Below are positions 49,707 through 56,636 of a stretch of 57,727 nucleotides of DNA, in pieces; within the stretch, counting starts at the first letter, position 1; each line of letters starts with the position of its first letter. Below the pieces are notes generated by a model. That model saw only the letters and a list, made by a program, of their open reading frames with translations. It was not told where the DNA came from and did no database searches. Made by a program: the position numbers and the translations under genes. The stretch covers positions 1-57,727 of the IMG/VR virus record IMGVR_UViG_3300040959_000824, one strand, 5' to 3'. The stretch comes from a virus.

Positions 49707-49968
49707 CTTGCTTTGCTTTACTTAGTCCATTGATTAGTTGTTTGGTGAAATCAGAGCAAAACGACAACTTACTCATAAGTTGCTTGGCGTTATCGTCCGT
49801 TATCGCCTCAAACGCTGATTTCGCGTCCTCTTCCTTGCTGTAACGCTCCTGCACCGACACGCGGCTTACATGTGCGTTAAGCATCACAGAAAACGTAAGT
49901 GTTGAGCCATGGCGGACCACTTCAAGATACTGACCTTTATCGTTCAACTTGAATGATCGCACGCTCAC
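49594..49968 (-). CDS. Hypothetical protein, first gene of the PadR operon
   Basis: A 124-residue protein. The first 95 residues look like a real protein (YLEVVRHGSTLTFSVMLNAH, then EEDAKSAFEAITDDNAKQL); the last 35 residues, where it overlaps the next gene, are Ser-Arg-rich and unlike a folded domain. It starts 17 bases after a CAATTCCTAACAG-like motif. Function unknown. Confidence 0.5.
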   Translation of the reverse strand: MSVRSFKLNDKGQYLEVVRHGSTLTFSVMLNAHVSRVSVQERYSKEEDAKSAFEAITDDNAKQLMSKLSFCSDFTKQLINGLSKAKQDANTKKTAEFDSRANGSSAYGRHGVRNTASSRAYPQR

Positions 49969-49984
49969 TAAAACATCTCACTTT

Positions 49985-49997
49985 CTGTTAGGAATTA
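49985..49997 (-). promoter_or_regulatory. Candidate promoter, degenerate CAATTCCTAATAA copy
   Basis: Leftward reading TAATTCCTAACAG, with three mismatches to the consensus, 17 bases before the start at 49968. Confidence 0.4.
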
Positions 49998-50068
49998 CGG
50001 CGAAGAATAGCAGCGGATTATTAATAGTTCAATGATTTATTTAAATCTTGCTATAACTGACCTTATAG

Positions 50069-50097
50069 TTGAAACCATACACTTATTGAATTACATT
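50069..50097 (+). promoter_or_regulatory. Candidate sigma70 promoter of the rightward small-gene operon
   Basis: TTGAAA (50069-50074) and TACATT (50092-50097) with a 17-base spacer, five of six and four of six matches. It lies 57 bases before the first start codon at 50154. Confidence 0.5.
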
Positions 50098-50153
50098 ATT
50101 GCGCGGTTATTCATATTGTTATTAGTAATTAACTTTAGAAAGGATTAGGAAAA

Positions 50154-50315
50154 ATGGATGATATTGTGGTTTATATATGGCACTGCGACAAAGAGCTCGC
50201 TTCAATGACTTCCCCGGATGAAACGCAGGTTTGCCTCACTAAGCAGGAGGCTACATTAGCGATTGCTGAAGCGAAGGGCAACGGCTATCACGCATCACGT
50301 AACTTTGAAGGATAA
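50154..50315 (+). CDS. Small hypothetical protein, first of the rightward operon
   Basis: A 53-residue protein starting MDDIVVYIWHCDKELASMTS, with AGGA seven to ten bases before the ATG. It ends two bases before the next gene's start, so the frame fits the operon. The first strand and following helix (TLAIAEAKGNGYH) suggest a tiny alpha/beta fold. No family known. Confidence 0.6.
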   Translation: MDDIVVYIWHCDKELASMTSPDETQVCLTKQEATLAIAEAKGNGYHASRNFEG

Positions 50316-50317
50316 CA

Positions 50318-50515
50318 ATGGAAGCCTATGCACTGAAAGAATTCGCTCAAAAGCACTTTGGCACCATTGCCAAACTGGCTGAACACTTAGACCGACCGGC
50401 CAACTCTCTAAGCCGACTTAACAGCAAGGGTGCGGTTGTCGTGGTGGACGGAGACAAGTTCACTATCTACAAGAACGGTCACACTTACCCACTCAGCGAA
50501 AAGGTGGAACTATGA
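50318..50515 (+). CDS. Small hypothetical protein, possible helix-turn-helix
   Basis: A 65-residue protein. GTIAKLAEHLDRPANSLSRL near residue 14 has the shape of a helix-turn-helix, and VVVVDGDKFTIYKNGHTY looks like a terminal wing. It could be a small regulator or a Cro-like repressor for this operon. It overlaps the next gene by 4 bases. Confidence 0.55.
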   Translation: MEAYALKEFAQKHFGTIAKLAEHLDRPANSLSRLNSKGAVVVVDGDKFTIYKNGHTYPLSEKVEL

Positions 50516-51024
50516 ACCAACTAGAACAACTACGCCGCCGTATGGAAATGATGAACTTCCACCAGCGCAGTATCGAGGCTTGCGGCATCAGCATCATGAA
50601 CGTGGGCGAATCGGGATTCTCTTATTCAATTGGCGCGTCACGCTCTGGACTGCCAGACATGATCCTAACCAATGTCGGCGCAGCGGCTTCTCAGCACATA
50701 CTCAACACGGTCTTTCGCTACTGGAAGCAACACGGCTTCAAAGATGGTCGCATTACGGGCCTGTTTGAAGCGTCGGACAGTTCAGGCCGGGATATGGCTA
50801 TCTACGTGAAGCTTATCGACTACAACGAGCACTTGATTGATAACTACGTTACTCAGGCTTGGAACTTCTACCAGCTCAACCCGGAATACGTGCACCCTAA
50901 ACACGGTATTCGCTATGCGCAGATCTTCTGCCCGGACGAAAACGGACGCACCCAATTCGAACCCGGCTTTAACATGAAATATCATCAAATGCTGGTGGAA
51001 GAGCCAATAAACAGCAAACACTAA
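50512..51024 (+). CDS. DUF4262-like protein
   Basis: A 170-residue protein. CGISIMNVGESGFSYSIGAS near residue 22 and LPDMILTNVG follow the DUF4262 pattern, in which a protein of unknown function recognises something with a conserved Ser-Tyr-Ser-x-Gly strand. Cysteines are few. It is co-transcribed with the genes on both sides. Function unknown even for the family. Confidence 0.65.
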   Translation: MNQLEQLRRRMEMMNFHQRSIEACGISIMNVGESGFSYSIGASRSGLPDMILTNVGAAASQHILNTVFRYWKQHGFKDGRITGLFEASDSSGRDMAIYVKLIDYNEHLIDNYVTQAWNFYQLNPEYVHPKHGIRYAQIFCPDENGRTQFEPGFNMKYHQMLVEEPINSKH

Positions 51025-51042
51025 CCAACAGGACTACACACC

Positions 51043-51294
51043 ATGGGACAGCTTAAATTTTCAATGAACGGCTTTCGTTCTAGTCTCACCTCGGACATGA
51101 AGGAGCTAAGAGAGGAAATCGAAGAGTCACTGAAGTACTTAGATGAAGAGCTCAAAGAATCCCTAATAGATCGCTTTGATACCGTCGCATGCAGCGTTAA
51201 CAGCCTGAACCACGTTTGGATTGAAGGAAATGATGACTTTTCTAACATGGCCGACGCACCAGAAATCCCGCTACTAGGCGACTACGACGAATAA
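51043..51294 (+). CDS. Small acidic helical protein
   Basis: An 83-residue acidic protein with a helical middle (MKELREEIEESLKYLDEELK). No motif is known. Spacing of 18 bases from the previous gene and 15 to the next fits the operon. An anti-host or DNA-mimic role is conceivable for an acidic small phage protein but is only speculation. Confidence 0.5.
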   Translation: MGQLKFSMNGFRSSLTSDMKELREEIEESLKYLDEELKESLIDRFDTVACSVNSLNHVWIEGNDDFSNMADAPEIPLLGDYDE

Positions 51295-51309
51295 ACGGAA
51301 CTACACACC

Positions 51310-51633
51310 ATGACACAAGCAAGCAAACTCCCCCACGTCAAAAAGCCGTGCCGGGACTGTCCATTTAGAAAAGATTCTCTCAAAGGTTGGTTAGGCCGGG
51401 AACGGATGACGGAAATACTCGATACCGACTCATTCGCTTGCCACAAGACCACCAACGGCAACATGAACAAACGTCGCCAATGTGCCGGGCATATGCTGAT
51501 TAACGGCCATGCTAATCAGTTTGTACGGCTCGCTACGGCACTTAACCTCGAACTGGACCTATCGGGCCGTGAACTTATCTTTAACACCAAACAGGAATGC
51601 ATCGAGCACCATGACCACGACAACAAAGCGTAA
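51310..51633 (+). CDS. DUF6283-like cysteine-rich protein
   Basis: A 107-residue protein: KPCRDCPFRKDS near residue 12, W, FACHKTT and RRQCAGHML reproduce the CxxCPFR...CH...CAG pattern of DUF6283, a small zinc-binding family found in phages and plasmids. Its end is overlapped by the next gene's start at 51611. Confidence 0.7.
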   Translation: MTQASKLPHVKKPCRDCPFRKDSLKGWLGRERMTEILDTDSFACHKTTNGNMNKRRQCAGHMLINGHANQFVRLATALNLELDLSGRELIFNTKQECIEHHDHDNKA

Positions 51634-51793
51634 GCACAAACTGGACGCCCACCGGGACCGTATTTTAAAGGGCATGCAGCAAGGCAAGAAACAGATCGAT
51701 ATCTTAAGAGAAATCACCTTTCTGACTGGCGAGGCCATCACACGACAAACCCTGCGTAACTGGCTTAAGGTAAATATGAAAGGTGAAGCATGA
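51611..51793 (+). CDS. Small helix-turn-helix protein
   Basis: A 60-residue basic protein starting at ATG 51611 within the end of the DUF6283-like gene; the frame upstream of this point overlaps that gene too far. GKKQIDILREITFLTGEAIT followed by RQTLRNWLK is a likely helix-turn-helix. It overlaps the next gene by 4 bases. Confidence 0.55.
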   Translation: MTTTTKRKHKLDAHRDRILKGMQQGKKQIDILREITFLTGEAITRQTLRNWLKVNMKGEA

Positions 51794-51978
51794 TAGACAT
51801 TATTGCCATTGTTACACTCTTAGTGGGCATCATTATCGCCTTTTACCGCAACTGGAAAGCAGAGCAAAGGCTTGCTGAAAACTTTGCTCGCTCAGTCAGA
51901 ATCCATTTACTTCAGGCTGAAGGTTTATTGTCTGACTCTCAACTGTACGTACTGACCGGTAAGAGCTCCAACAAATGA
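51790..51978 (+). CDS. Small single-pass membrane protein
   Basis: A 62-residue protein with an N-terminal hydrophobic helix (IDIIAIVTLLVGIIIAFY, residues 2-19) and a charged helical cytoplasmic tail. It overlaps both neighbours by 4 bases. Function unknown. Confidence 0.55.
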   Translation: MIDIIAIVTLLVGIIIAFYRNWKAEQRLAENFARSVRIHLLQAEGLLSDSQLYVLTGKSSNK

Positions 51979-52109
51979 CCCTTACTGAATACATCAATAA
52001 ACAGAACGATTATTGCCCTCACTGCGGTAGCGAATGGGAGCAATGCGATTGTCTAGATGCTAAATACATCAACCGAGAATCAGCAAAGAACGCCGACACT
52101 AGCGAGTAA
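51975..52109 (+). CDS. Small zinc-ribbon protein
   Basis: A 44-residue protein: YCPHCGSEWEQCDCLD has CxxC and CxC pairs suited to one zinc ion. Its ATG overlaps the previous stop (ATGA). It is the last gene before the terminator at 52122. Confidence 0.55.
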   Translation: MTLTEYINKQNDYCPHCGSEWEQCDCLDAKYINRESAKNADTSE

Positions 52110-52121
52110 ACCACCAGCAAT

Positions 52122-52150
52122 AAAAAAGCCCGGTAACGCCGGGCCTTTTC
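52122..52150. terminator. Bidirectional terminator between convergent operons
   Basis: AAAAAAGCCCGG, a TAAC loop with G, and CCGGGCCTTTT form a GC-rich stem with A-run and T-run on either side. It separates the rightward operon ending at 52109 from the leftward operon ending at 52155. Confidence 0.75.
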
Positions 52151-52154
52151 TTAT

Positions 52155-52355
52155 CTAATCCTCAAACTTAGCACTTGGTACCGTAGTATCTACCGGTTCA
52201 CCACAACCCCGACAGCGAAACACCATCATATAAGGCGAACTGTCCTCATAGTGCGGCCTCTTTCGGTCCCGGCGTGCGCTCCGTTCTATTGGCGCATTAA
52301 TCTCTACTAGCGTAGGTTCGCCACACTCGCACTTATCCTCGATAATCTGACTCAT
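52155..52355 (-). CDS. Small zinc-ribbon protein, last of the leftward operon
   Basis: A 66-residue protein with CECGEPTLVEI near residue 8 and FRCRGCGEPVD near 45, two cysteine pairs suited to zinc. ATG 52355 overlaps the previous stop (TGATG), so it is preferred to the GTG one codon earlier. Function unknown. Confidence 0.6.
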   Translation of the reverse strand: MSQIIEDKCECGEPTLVEINAPIERSARRDRKRPHYEDSSPYMMVFRCRGCGEPVDTTVPSAKFED

Positions 52356-52543
52356 CACTCTATCTTCTCTACAAAACAGGCATGGTGAAGCGTTGACACT
52401 TCCGACTTATAACTCACCAGCTCAGAACGTCGGCCAATTGGCTTTACCGGGTACCGGGTACCACCCTTTTTCTTCAATAGGTACCGCTGGCCGGTTCTTA
52501 CCAGCCTAAAGCGGTCCCCTTCCTCTAAATCAGCGAGTTTCAA
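52355..52543 (-). CDS. Small basic hypothetical protein
   Basis: A 62-residue protein, strand-rich (GDRFRLVRTGQRYLLKKKGG), with the fold of a small barrel by pattern. The DNA has the odd triplet ACCGGGTACCGGGTACC at 52446-52462. It overlaps the preceding gene by 14 bases and the next by one. Confidence 0.5.
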   Translation of the reverse strand: MKLADLEEGDRFRLVRTGQRYLLKKKGGTRYPVKPIGRRSELVSYKSEVSTLHHACFVEKIE

Positions 52544-52793
52544 GCTGCTCCGCCATAACTAACGCTACGTTCTGAACCACAGCCACTTCATTCAATGCGG
52601 TCAGGTTGAAGTTAAACACTTCGTGACCGTCATATTTGTTTTTGGCTAGTATCTGCGCCTGTATATCTTTAACTAAATCTATATCCATAACGCCCCAAAT
52701 GTATTTCAAGCGACCGTCAGGTGTTCCCAAGTTAAACACTGCGTTATAAAAACAGTTATGCACTATCACGGACTTAACATTCTCTGCGCTCAT
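52530..52793 (-). CDS. Hypothetical protein
   Basis: An 87-residue protein with no recognised motif; mixed strand and helix (SVIVHNCFYNAVFNLGTPDG). It overlaps the upstream gene by 4 bases and the downstream gene by 14. It is real by context only. Confidence 0.5.
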   Translation of the reverse strand: MSAENVKSVIVHNCFYNAVFNLGTPDGRLKYIWGVMDIDLVKDIQAQILAKNKYDGHEVFNFNLTALNEVAVVQNVALVMAEQLETR

Positions 52794-53278
52794 AGCTCTA
52801 ACCTCGTCATGGCAATCTCTAATTCGTGGCTGGTGGCCTCTCCTATCACATGAAAGAACTCAGGCTTAACCGAGGCTTGCCAGCGCATATCACCACGCTC
52901 AGACACCAGCACGAACGGTTCCATGGATACCACGATAGCAAAGGAATACGCTGAAGCTCCGCTTCTTAACGCGTAGGAGTGCGATACCGGGGAAACAGCT
53001 TGACCCACCTTACTAGGGCGTACCGCGTGCTTTCTGGCAAGTTCTAACCCCTTTTCAGATACTCGCCACTGTTCGTGAGGCGCACCACCAGCAACGGGAA
53101 TAAAGTAGCCGTCCTTAATGCCCCACTCAATCGCCGTCATGGCTGCGTTATGACCACACTTAACCGCGCGTTGGAATGCAGACGGACCAAAGCCATAGCG
53201 GCCACTCAGGGCCAAAGCAGCGCGACGTATCATGAATGCTTGATTGATATCTTGTTTTTGTTCAACGGTTAGAGTCAT
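52790..53278 (-). CDS. Hypothetical protein with winged-helix-like N-terminus
   Basis: A 162-residue protein. FGPSAFQRAVKCGHNAAMTA near residue 30, then IKDGYFIPVAGGAPHEQWRV and SEKGLELARK look like a winged helix that ends a marR-like arrangement. The C-terminal half is strand-rich. It could be a regulator. It overlaps both neighbours. Confidence 0.5.
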   Translation of the reverse strand: MTLTVEQKQDINQAFMIRRAALALSGRYGFGPSAFQRAVKCGHNAAMTAIEWGIKDGYFIPVAGGAPHEQWRVSEKGLELARKHAVRPSKVGQAVSPVSHSYALRSGASAYSFAIVVSMEPFVLVSERGDMRWQASVKPEFFHVIGEATSHELEIAMTRLEL

Positions 53279-53567
53279 TGGCTTTCTCGCTCTCTTTGTA
53301 TTCCTTAACAGCCTTTAGCAGATCAAAGGCGCTTTTATAAGTACCCGGCAAAGCTTCAAACCCGCCAGCTTGCTTCATGAACCCGGCAGGTTCCCACCCA
53401 TACAGATGATGCGCACACTCTTCGCTGTCACGCTCTTTATACCCCTTATGCCACGGCCATACATTCGCACCGGCCATCACGTAAGCTGCTAAAGCAATGC
53501 CATACTCTATTGGCGTGCGGACCTCGACCGTTGTCTCAAAGAATGGGTTTTCGCTTTGTTCGCTCAT
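53262..53567 (-). CDS. Hypothetical protein
   Basis: A 101-residue protein. The ATG at 53567 is chosen because AAGGGGG precedes it and it overlaps the upstream stop by 4 bases; the frame continues 12 codons upstream but overlaps the previous gene. WPWHKGYKERDSEECAHHLY near residue 48 has His and Cys. No family is known. Confidence 0.5.
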   Translation of the reverse strand: MSEQSENPFFETTVEVRTPIEYGIALAAYVMAGANVWPWHKGYKERDSEECAHHLYGWEPAGFMKQAGGFEALPGTYKSAFDLLKAVKEYKESEKANDSNR

Positions 53568-54040
53568 GCATGCCCCCTTAACAACTCGTAAAACTCTTCC
53601 CAATCTTCAGCCTTATACAGCCCTACCAGTGACTCCCACTCAGTCGCTATGTGTCGCCACTCTTTACCGGCTGGCAGCATGAGAAACACTTTCTTTTCCA
53701 GTTCGCACGCTTCCACCATGCGCAGACAACGACCAAAGTCTGAAGCATCACGCGGATACTCATAGCCCTGAATTGGTAAGCGCGTTTTGCCACCATCAAT
53801 CACATAAGCCATGTATTTCGAGCTCAGGCCCGTATCGTCAGTGTTAAACCATTGCGCTATGGTCATACCCTTAGTTGGCTTTACTGGCTCGCGCGCGCAC
53901 TCATCAACAACGATATTGGCCGCTTTAATGGCTGCATTGAAAATATCAGGACAAAAAGGCATATCGGGATGTTGGCGCGTTAGTTCGTTAGTGATGGCCG
54001 TTACCAATCTGGTTTGGTCTATTGTCATTGGTTCATGCAT
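53564..54040 (-). CDS. Hypothetical protein
   Basis: A 158-residue protein: a helical N-terminus (ITNELTRQHPDMPFCPDIFN) and a C-terminal part with Trp-Glu-rich segments (ATEWESLVGLYKAEDWEEFY). The pattern recalls small phage nucleotide-binding or DNA-mimic proteins but fits no family I know. It has GAGG nine bases before the ATG. Confidence 0.5.
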   Translation of the reverse strand: MHEPMTIDQTRLVTAITNELTRQHPDMPFCPDIFNAAIKAANIVVDECAREPVKPTKGMTIAQWFNTDDTGLSSKYMAYVIDGGKTRLPIQGYEYPRDASDFGRCLRMVEACELEKKVFLMLPAGKEWRHIATEWESLVGLYKAEDWEEFYELLRGHA

Positions 54041-54380
54041 GCTCTTTACCTCGCAATTCAGCTAGGAACGTGGACAATTTACCCTTAGTTGCTTCGTCTA
54101 ATACCGCGCGCCAAAACACCTCATCAGTGAAAAAGAATTCACCGACTACCTTGTCATAAGCCCCATTAAGCTGGCAGATAAAACCACGACGTTGGACCGT
54201 ATCAAACGCTATCTTGATTTGGTTCTCTGCATCAAAGTTTGTTAGGTAGTTTTCAACCACGACCGCGCTTATAGCTACCGGCCCGGAGAGATCCACCAGC
54301 GTGGTAACGCCTTTTGGTTGGCCTACTTGAAATACGCGCAGTTCGACCGCGCTAAGTGAGAATTGATCATTCATGTTCAT
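54033..54380 (-). CDS. Hypothetical protein
   Basis: A 115-residue protein with strand-rich N-terminus (SLSAVELRVFQVGQPKGVTT) and helical C-terminus. It overlaps the upstream gene by 14 bases. No motif is recognised. Confidence 0.5.
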   Translation of the reverse strand: MNMNDQFSLSAVELRVFQVGQPKGVTTLVDLSGPVAISAVVVENYLTNFDAENQIKIAFDTVQRRGFICQLNGAYDKVVGEFFFTDEVFWRAVLDEATKGKLSTFLAELRGKEHA

Positions 54381-54873
54381 ACTGTCCTAATGCGTTGGCT
54401 ACTTCTTGTTTAATCTTGTCGATATCGTCTAGCATGGCGATTGTTCGTAGGGTATTTATCAATGCCTCTTTCTCTGTAGTAAGACGGCCTATATCACTTC
54501 GCATGCGTACCGTTCTGTATTCACAGTCGCAATCATCGTCATCATCATCGTCGTCGTCGCCCTCATCATCCATCAGGGCGATCAGTTCTTCATGCTGCAC
54601 CACTTGTCGCTGTATATCCCGGAGCGTGCGGAGAATGTCATCCAGCTCCATATTTGGATACTCACGGATAAGGCCCACAAACCACGCCTTAATAAAGCCC
54701 TCTTCGCTGCTGGTGGCGTCACGGTCGATAAAGATACTGTGATAGGGAGAGAGGCGACAAAAAGCACACCCAAAGGCGGCGCGCTCTTCATTGGTCATAA
54801 GCTCAAGCTGACGCACGGCCAGCTCGATATCTTCTTTGAACTCTTCCCGGTCAGATATATAGGTAAAGATCAT
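54367..54873 (-). CDS. Hypothetical protein with poly-aspartate tract
   Basis: A 168-residue acidic protein. About residues 104-116 are a run of aspartates followed by CDCEYRTVRMR. The tract is encoded by GAT/GAC triplets (54535-54575 region), which can slip. The flanking helices (LDDILRTLRDIQRQVVQHEE) are amphipathic. Function unknown. Confidence 0.55.
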   Translation of the reverse strand: MIFTYISDREEFKEDIELAVRQLELMTNEERAAFGCAFCRLSPYHSIFIDRDATSSEEGFIKAWFVGLIREYPNMELDDILRTLRDIQRQVVQHEELIALMDDEGDDDDDDDDDCDCEYRTVRMRSDIGRLTTEKEALINTLRTIAMLDDIDKIKQEVANALGQYEHE

Positions 54874-55451
54874 TGGTTAGCCTCTTCTGGCTCAGTAAGG
54901 GAGAGAATCCACTCGCGTAACTCAATCATTTGAGGACAAAACACCATGCTTTTCACGTAGGTATACAGCTTGGAATAATCGTGCTGCTTTCTCTTAATGA
55001 AGGCATTGGCGTCCGCTTCAGTCAGGCAGCATGTCACCTCACGAACCACGCGTTGCACTTCTATGCGCTCGATATAACGATCATCTATCCCCAAATCACA
55101 TACATAGGCGTAAGCATCATCTATATGCTCAGCAATGCTGGCCGCGTCCCGGTCGGGCCATTCGACTTTATTGGCTTCGTACCATGCATTGAACTGCTCC
55201 GGGTAGTACTCTTGGATGTGTTCCACCAGCTCGGTAGCGTCGCAGTCTCTATCGGTATAAAGCACCGGGCATTCCAAGCGCCCGGTCGCGTCAATTAGCT
55301 CAACATGATCACCCCGGCCATCGGCGCAGGTAATGTAATCGTCATAGCACACCACCCACACAGGATGGCTGGTGGCGCGGTTGTCCTGCTGGTGCATTTG
55401 CTTGGACATTTCGAGTAGAAAATCTGGTATTACGGTCATTTGCTCTTTCAT
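54870..55451 (-). CDS. Hypothetical protein
   Basis: A 193-residue protein with strand-rich N-terminus (HPVWVVCYDDYITCADGRGD) and helical middle containing EHIQEYYPEQFNAWYEANKV. The C-terminal YTYVKSMVFCPQMIELREWI may be a helix. It overlaps the downstream gene by 4 bases. No family is known. Confidence 0.5.
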   Translation of the reverse strand: MKEQMTVIPDFLLEMSKQMHQQDNRATSHPVWVVCYDDYITCADGRGDHVELIDATGRLECPVLYTDRDCDATELVEHIQEYYPEQFNAWYEANKVEWPDRDAASIAEHIDDAYAYVCDLGIDDRYIERIEVQRVVREVTCCLTEADANAFIKRKQHDYSKLYTYVKSMVFCPQMIELREWILSLTEPEEANQ

Positions 55452-55465
55452 GGTATGTAGCCTTG

Positions 55466-55639
55466 TTAAATGTTCTTCAGTTGCTTATAGCTGGTGCCAT
55501 ACATCATATTGATGAAACGCTTTGATACGTTCTCGGCTAGGAGCTGGCGTATGCTTTTCTTTTGCTCATCGCTTAGGTGCGGATTACCGATTTCACGCTG
55601 GCGCAGTTTGTACTCTTCAGAGCGCATGTAGTCTTTCAC
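55466..55639 (-). CDS. Small basic protein
   Basis: A 57-residue protein, too short for most gene finders. A GTG at 55639 overlaps the stop of the previous gene and is preceded by AGGAAACC; starting at the next ATG (55627) would give 53 residues. The sequence (MRSEEYKLRQREIGNPHLSD, then KSIRQLLAENVSKRFINM) is helical and basic. No family. Confidence 0.45.
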   Translation of the reverse strand: MKDYMRSEEYKLRQREIGNPHLSDEQKKSIRQLLAENVSKRFINMMYGTSYKQLKNI

Positions 55640-55851
55640 TTGGTTTCCTGCTTGCTTGATTTATCCAGACGTTTACGAGCTCTTAAGCCGGTACCGACTA
55701 ACGCACCGTTTAGGTACCAACCGGCACGGCCAATGTTCACTGACACCCATTTAGAGCCGATAGTGACGCTCATAAAGCCTCGTTTGCCAAAGTTAAGGTA
55801 AAGGCCCGGAAAGAGCTTGATACGCTTGTGAAATCGAATTTGTGTAGTCAT
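55636..55851 (-). CDS. DUF4236-like protein
   Basis: A 71-residue basic protein. IRFHKRIKLFPGLYLNFGKR near residue 5, then GFMSVTIGSKWVSVNIGRAG match the DUF4236 pattern, a small family common in phages and bacterial genomes whose function is unknown. ATG 55851 is preceded by CTCCCCAAA, a weak echo of the leader motif; a ribosome site is not obvious. Confidence 0.7.
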   Translation of the reverse strand: MTTQIRFHKRIKLFPGLYLNFGKRGFMSVTIGSKWVSVNIGRAGWYLNGALVGTGLRARKRLDKSSKQETK

Positions 55852-55861
55852 TTGGGGAGTC

Positions 55862-56179
55862 TTACTTTAGTAATTGATACAAGGCGTTACAGTTAACGCA
55901 GCGACCACGCTTAGAACCCTTTCGAGTCTGCTTAAGTTCGCCATCACATTGCTGACAACGGACCTCGGTCACTCTGGTAGCCATGCGTGCGTTAATGGCC
56001 TCGCTGTTATTCTTTCTCGGTTTAGTTACGTCGTAACCTAATGCCTTGGCTGTCCTGCGGTATTCCTGCTCAATCCATTTTCCATCCGGTTCATGATGCA
56101 AGCCGTCGCCCATCATATCGCCAAGCTTGATAAGATCTCGGTGTAGCCTTCTTTCAGTTTCCGGGGAGAGGTCCGCCAT
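55862..56179 (-). CDS. Hypothetical protein with C-terminal zinc ribbon
   Basis: A 105-residue protein. VRCQQCDGELKQTRKG near residue 73 and GRCVNCNALYQ near 91 form a CxxC pair of pairs. The N-terminus is helical. It may bind nucleic acid. Its start is 2 bases after the previous gene. Confidence 0.6.
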   Translation of the reverse strand: MADLSPETERRLHRDLIKLGDMMGDGLHHEPDGKWIEQEYRRTAKALGYDVTKPRKNNSEAINARMATRVTEVRCQQCDGELKQTRKGSKRGRCVNCNALYQLLK

Positions 56180-56181
56180 GG

Positions 56182-56442
56182 TTACACCTCTTCGCGCTGG
56201 TGGCGCACTTCCATGCTCTTAACACCGCATTGCTTCAGCCAAAGGCTTAGACGATCTAATCGCCATGTTCTCGGCTCAGGTTTGGCCGCGTGACGGACCG
56301 TAAAGCGCATGCCGGTATCGAGGTTATGAGCGATCACAATAAAACCCTCGTCGGTTTCTTGTGCGCCAATCTGCAAACCTACGCCAGTTGTGGCCTTAAT
56401 GGTTCGCTTAAATTCACCTAATGGCACTAAGCCAACTCTCAT
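56182..56442 (-). CDS. Hypothetical protein, first of the right-hand leftward operon
   Basis: An 86-residue basic protein, strand-rich (RTIKATTGVGLQIGAQETDE, FIVIAHNLDTGMRFTVRHAA). It may be a small RNA- or DNA-binding barrel. It starts the overlapping run of genes that ends at 52155, 75 bases after a CATTCCTAATAA-like motif. Confidence 0.5.
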   Translation of the reverse strand: MRVGLVPLGEFKRTIKATTGVGLQIGAQETDEGFIVIAHNLDTGMRFTVRHAAKPEPRTWRLDRLSLWLKQCGVKSMEVRHQREEV

Positions 56443-56516
56443 ACAACCTCCGTTACATTATTTAAAACGTCAATTTATGCCTAATAATATGGCTTTTTAT
56501 GGAGATTTCAAGTTTT

Positions 56517-56529
56517 TATTAGGAATGAG
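56517..56529 (-). promoter_or_regulatory. Candidate promoter, right-hand operon
   Basis: Leftward reading TCATTCCTAATAA, matching the consensus at all but the first two bases. Located 75 bases before the start at 56442. Confidence 0.5.
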
Positions 56530-56551
56530 GGGTGTATGAGGGAATAGCCAA

Positions 56552-56578
56552 ACGAGAAAACCGCGCTTCCCGTGCGCG
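56552..56578 (-). terminator. Terminator of the 284-residue gene
   Basis: Read leftward, CGCGC and GCGCG form a stem with a 7-base loop, then GTTTTC. A near-palindrome, TAAGTAAGGGCTTACTTA at 56595-56612, lies between it and the stop at 56637. Confidence 0.55.
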
Positions 56579-56636
56579 TGTTCCCTCTTGGCATTAAGTA
56601 AGGGCTTACTTAGAAGGGTAGTTACTAACTGTCTAA

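Larger units (their letters stand above)
49969..50153. promoter_or_regulatory. Divergent control region
   Basis: An A/T-rich 185-base gap between leftward and rightward operons. It contains the leftward motif at 49985 and a rightward sigma70-like promoter at 50069, plus the near-match TTATTAGTAATTA at 50119, and a short dyad CTATA...TATAG at 50051-50068 that might be an operator. Confidence 0.5.

Noticed and set aside
50119-50131. TTATTAGTAATTA near-match to the late motif
   Set aside because: It differs in the central GG and lies inside the rightward operon leader in the wrong direction; a similar string at 40527 is just coding sequence around a stop codon.
52440-52470. ACCGGGTACCGGGTACC direct triplication as a regulatory site
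   Set aside because: It lies within a coding frame and encodes a reasonable protein sequence; three short units are weak evidence.
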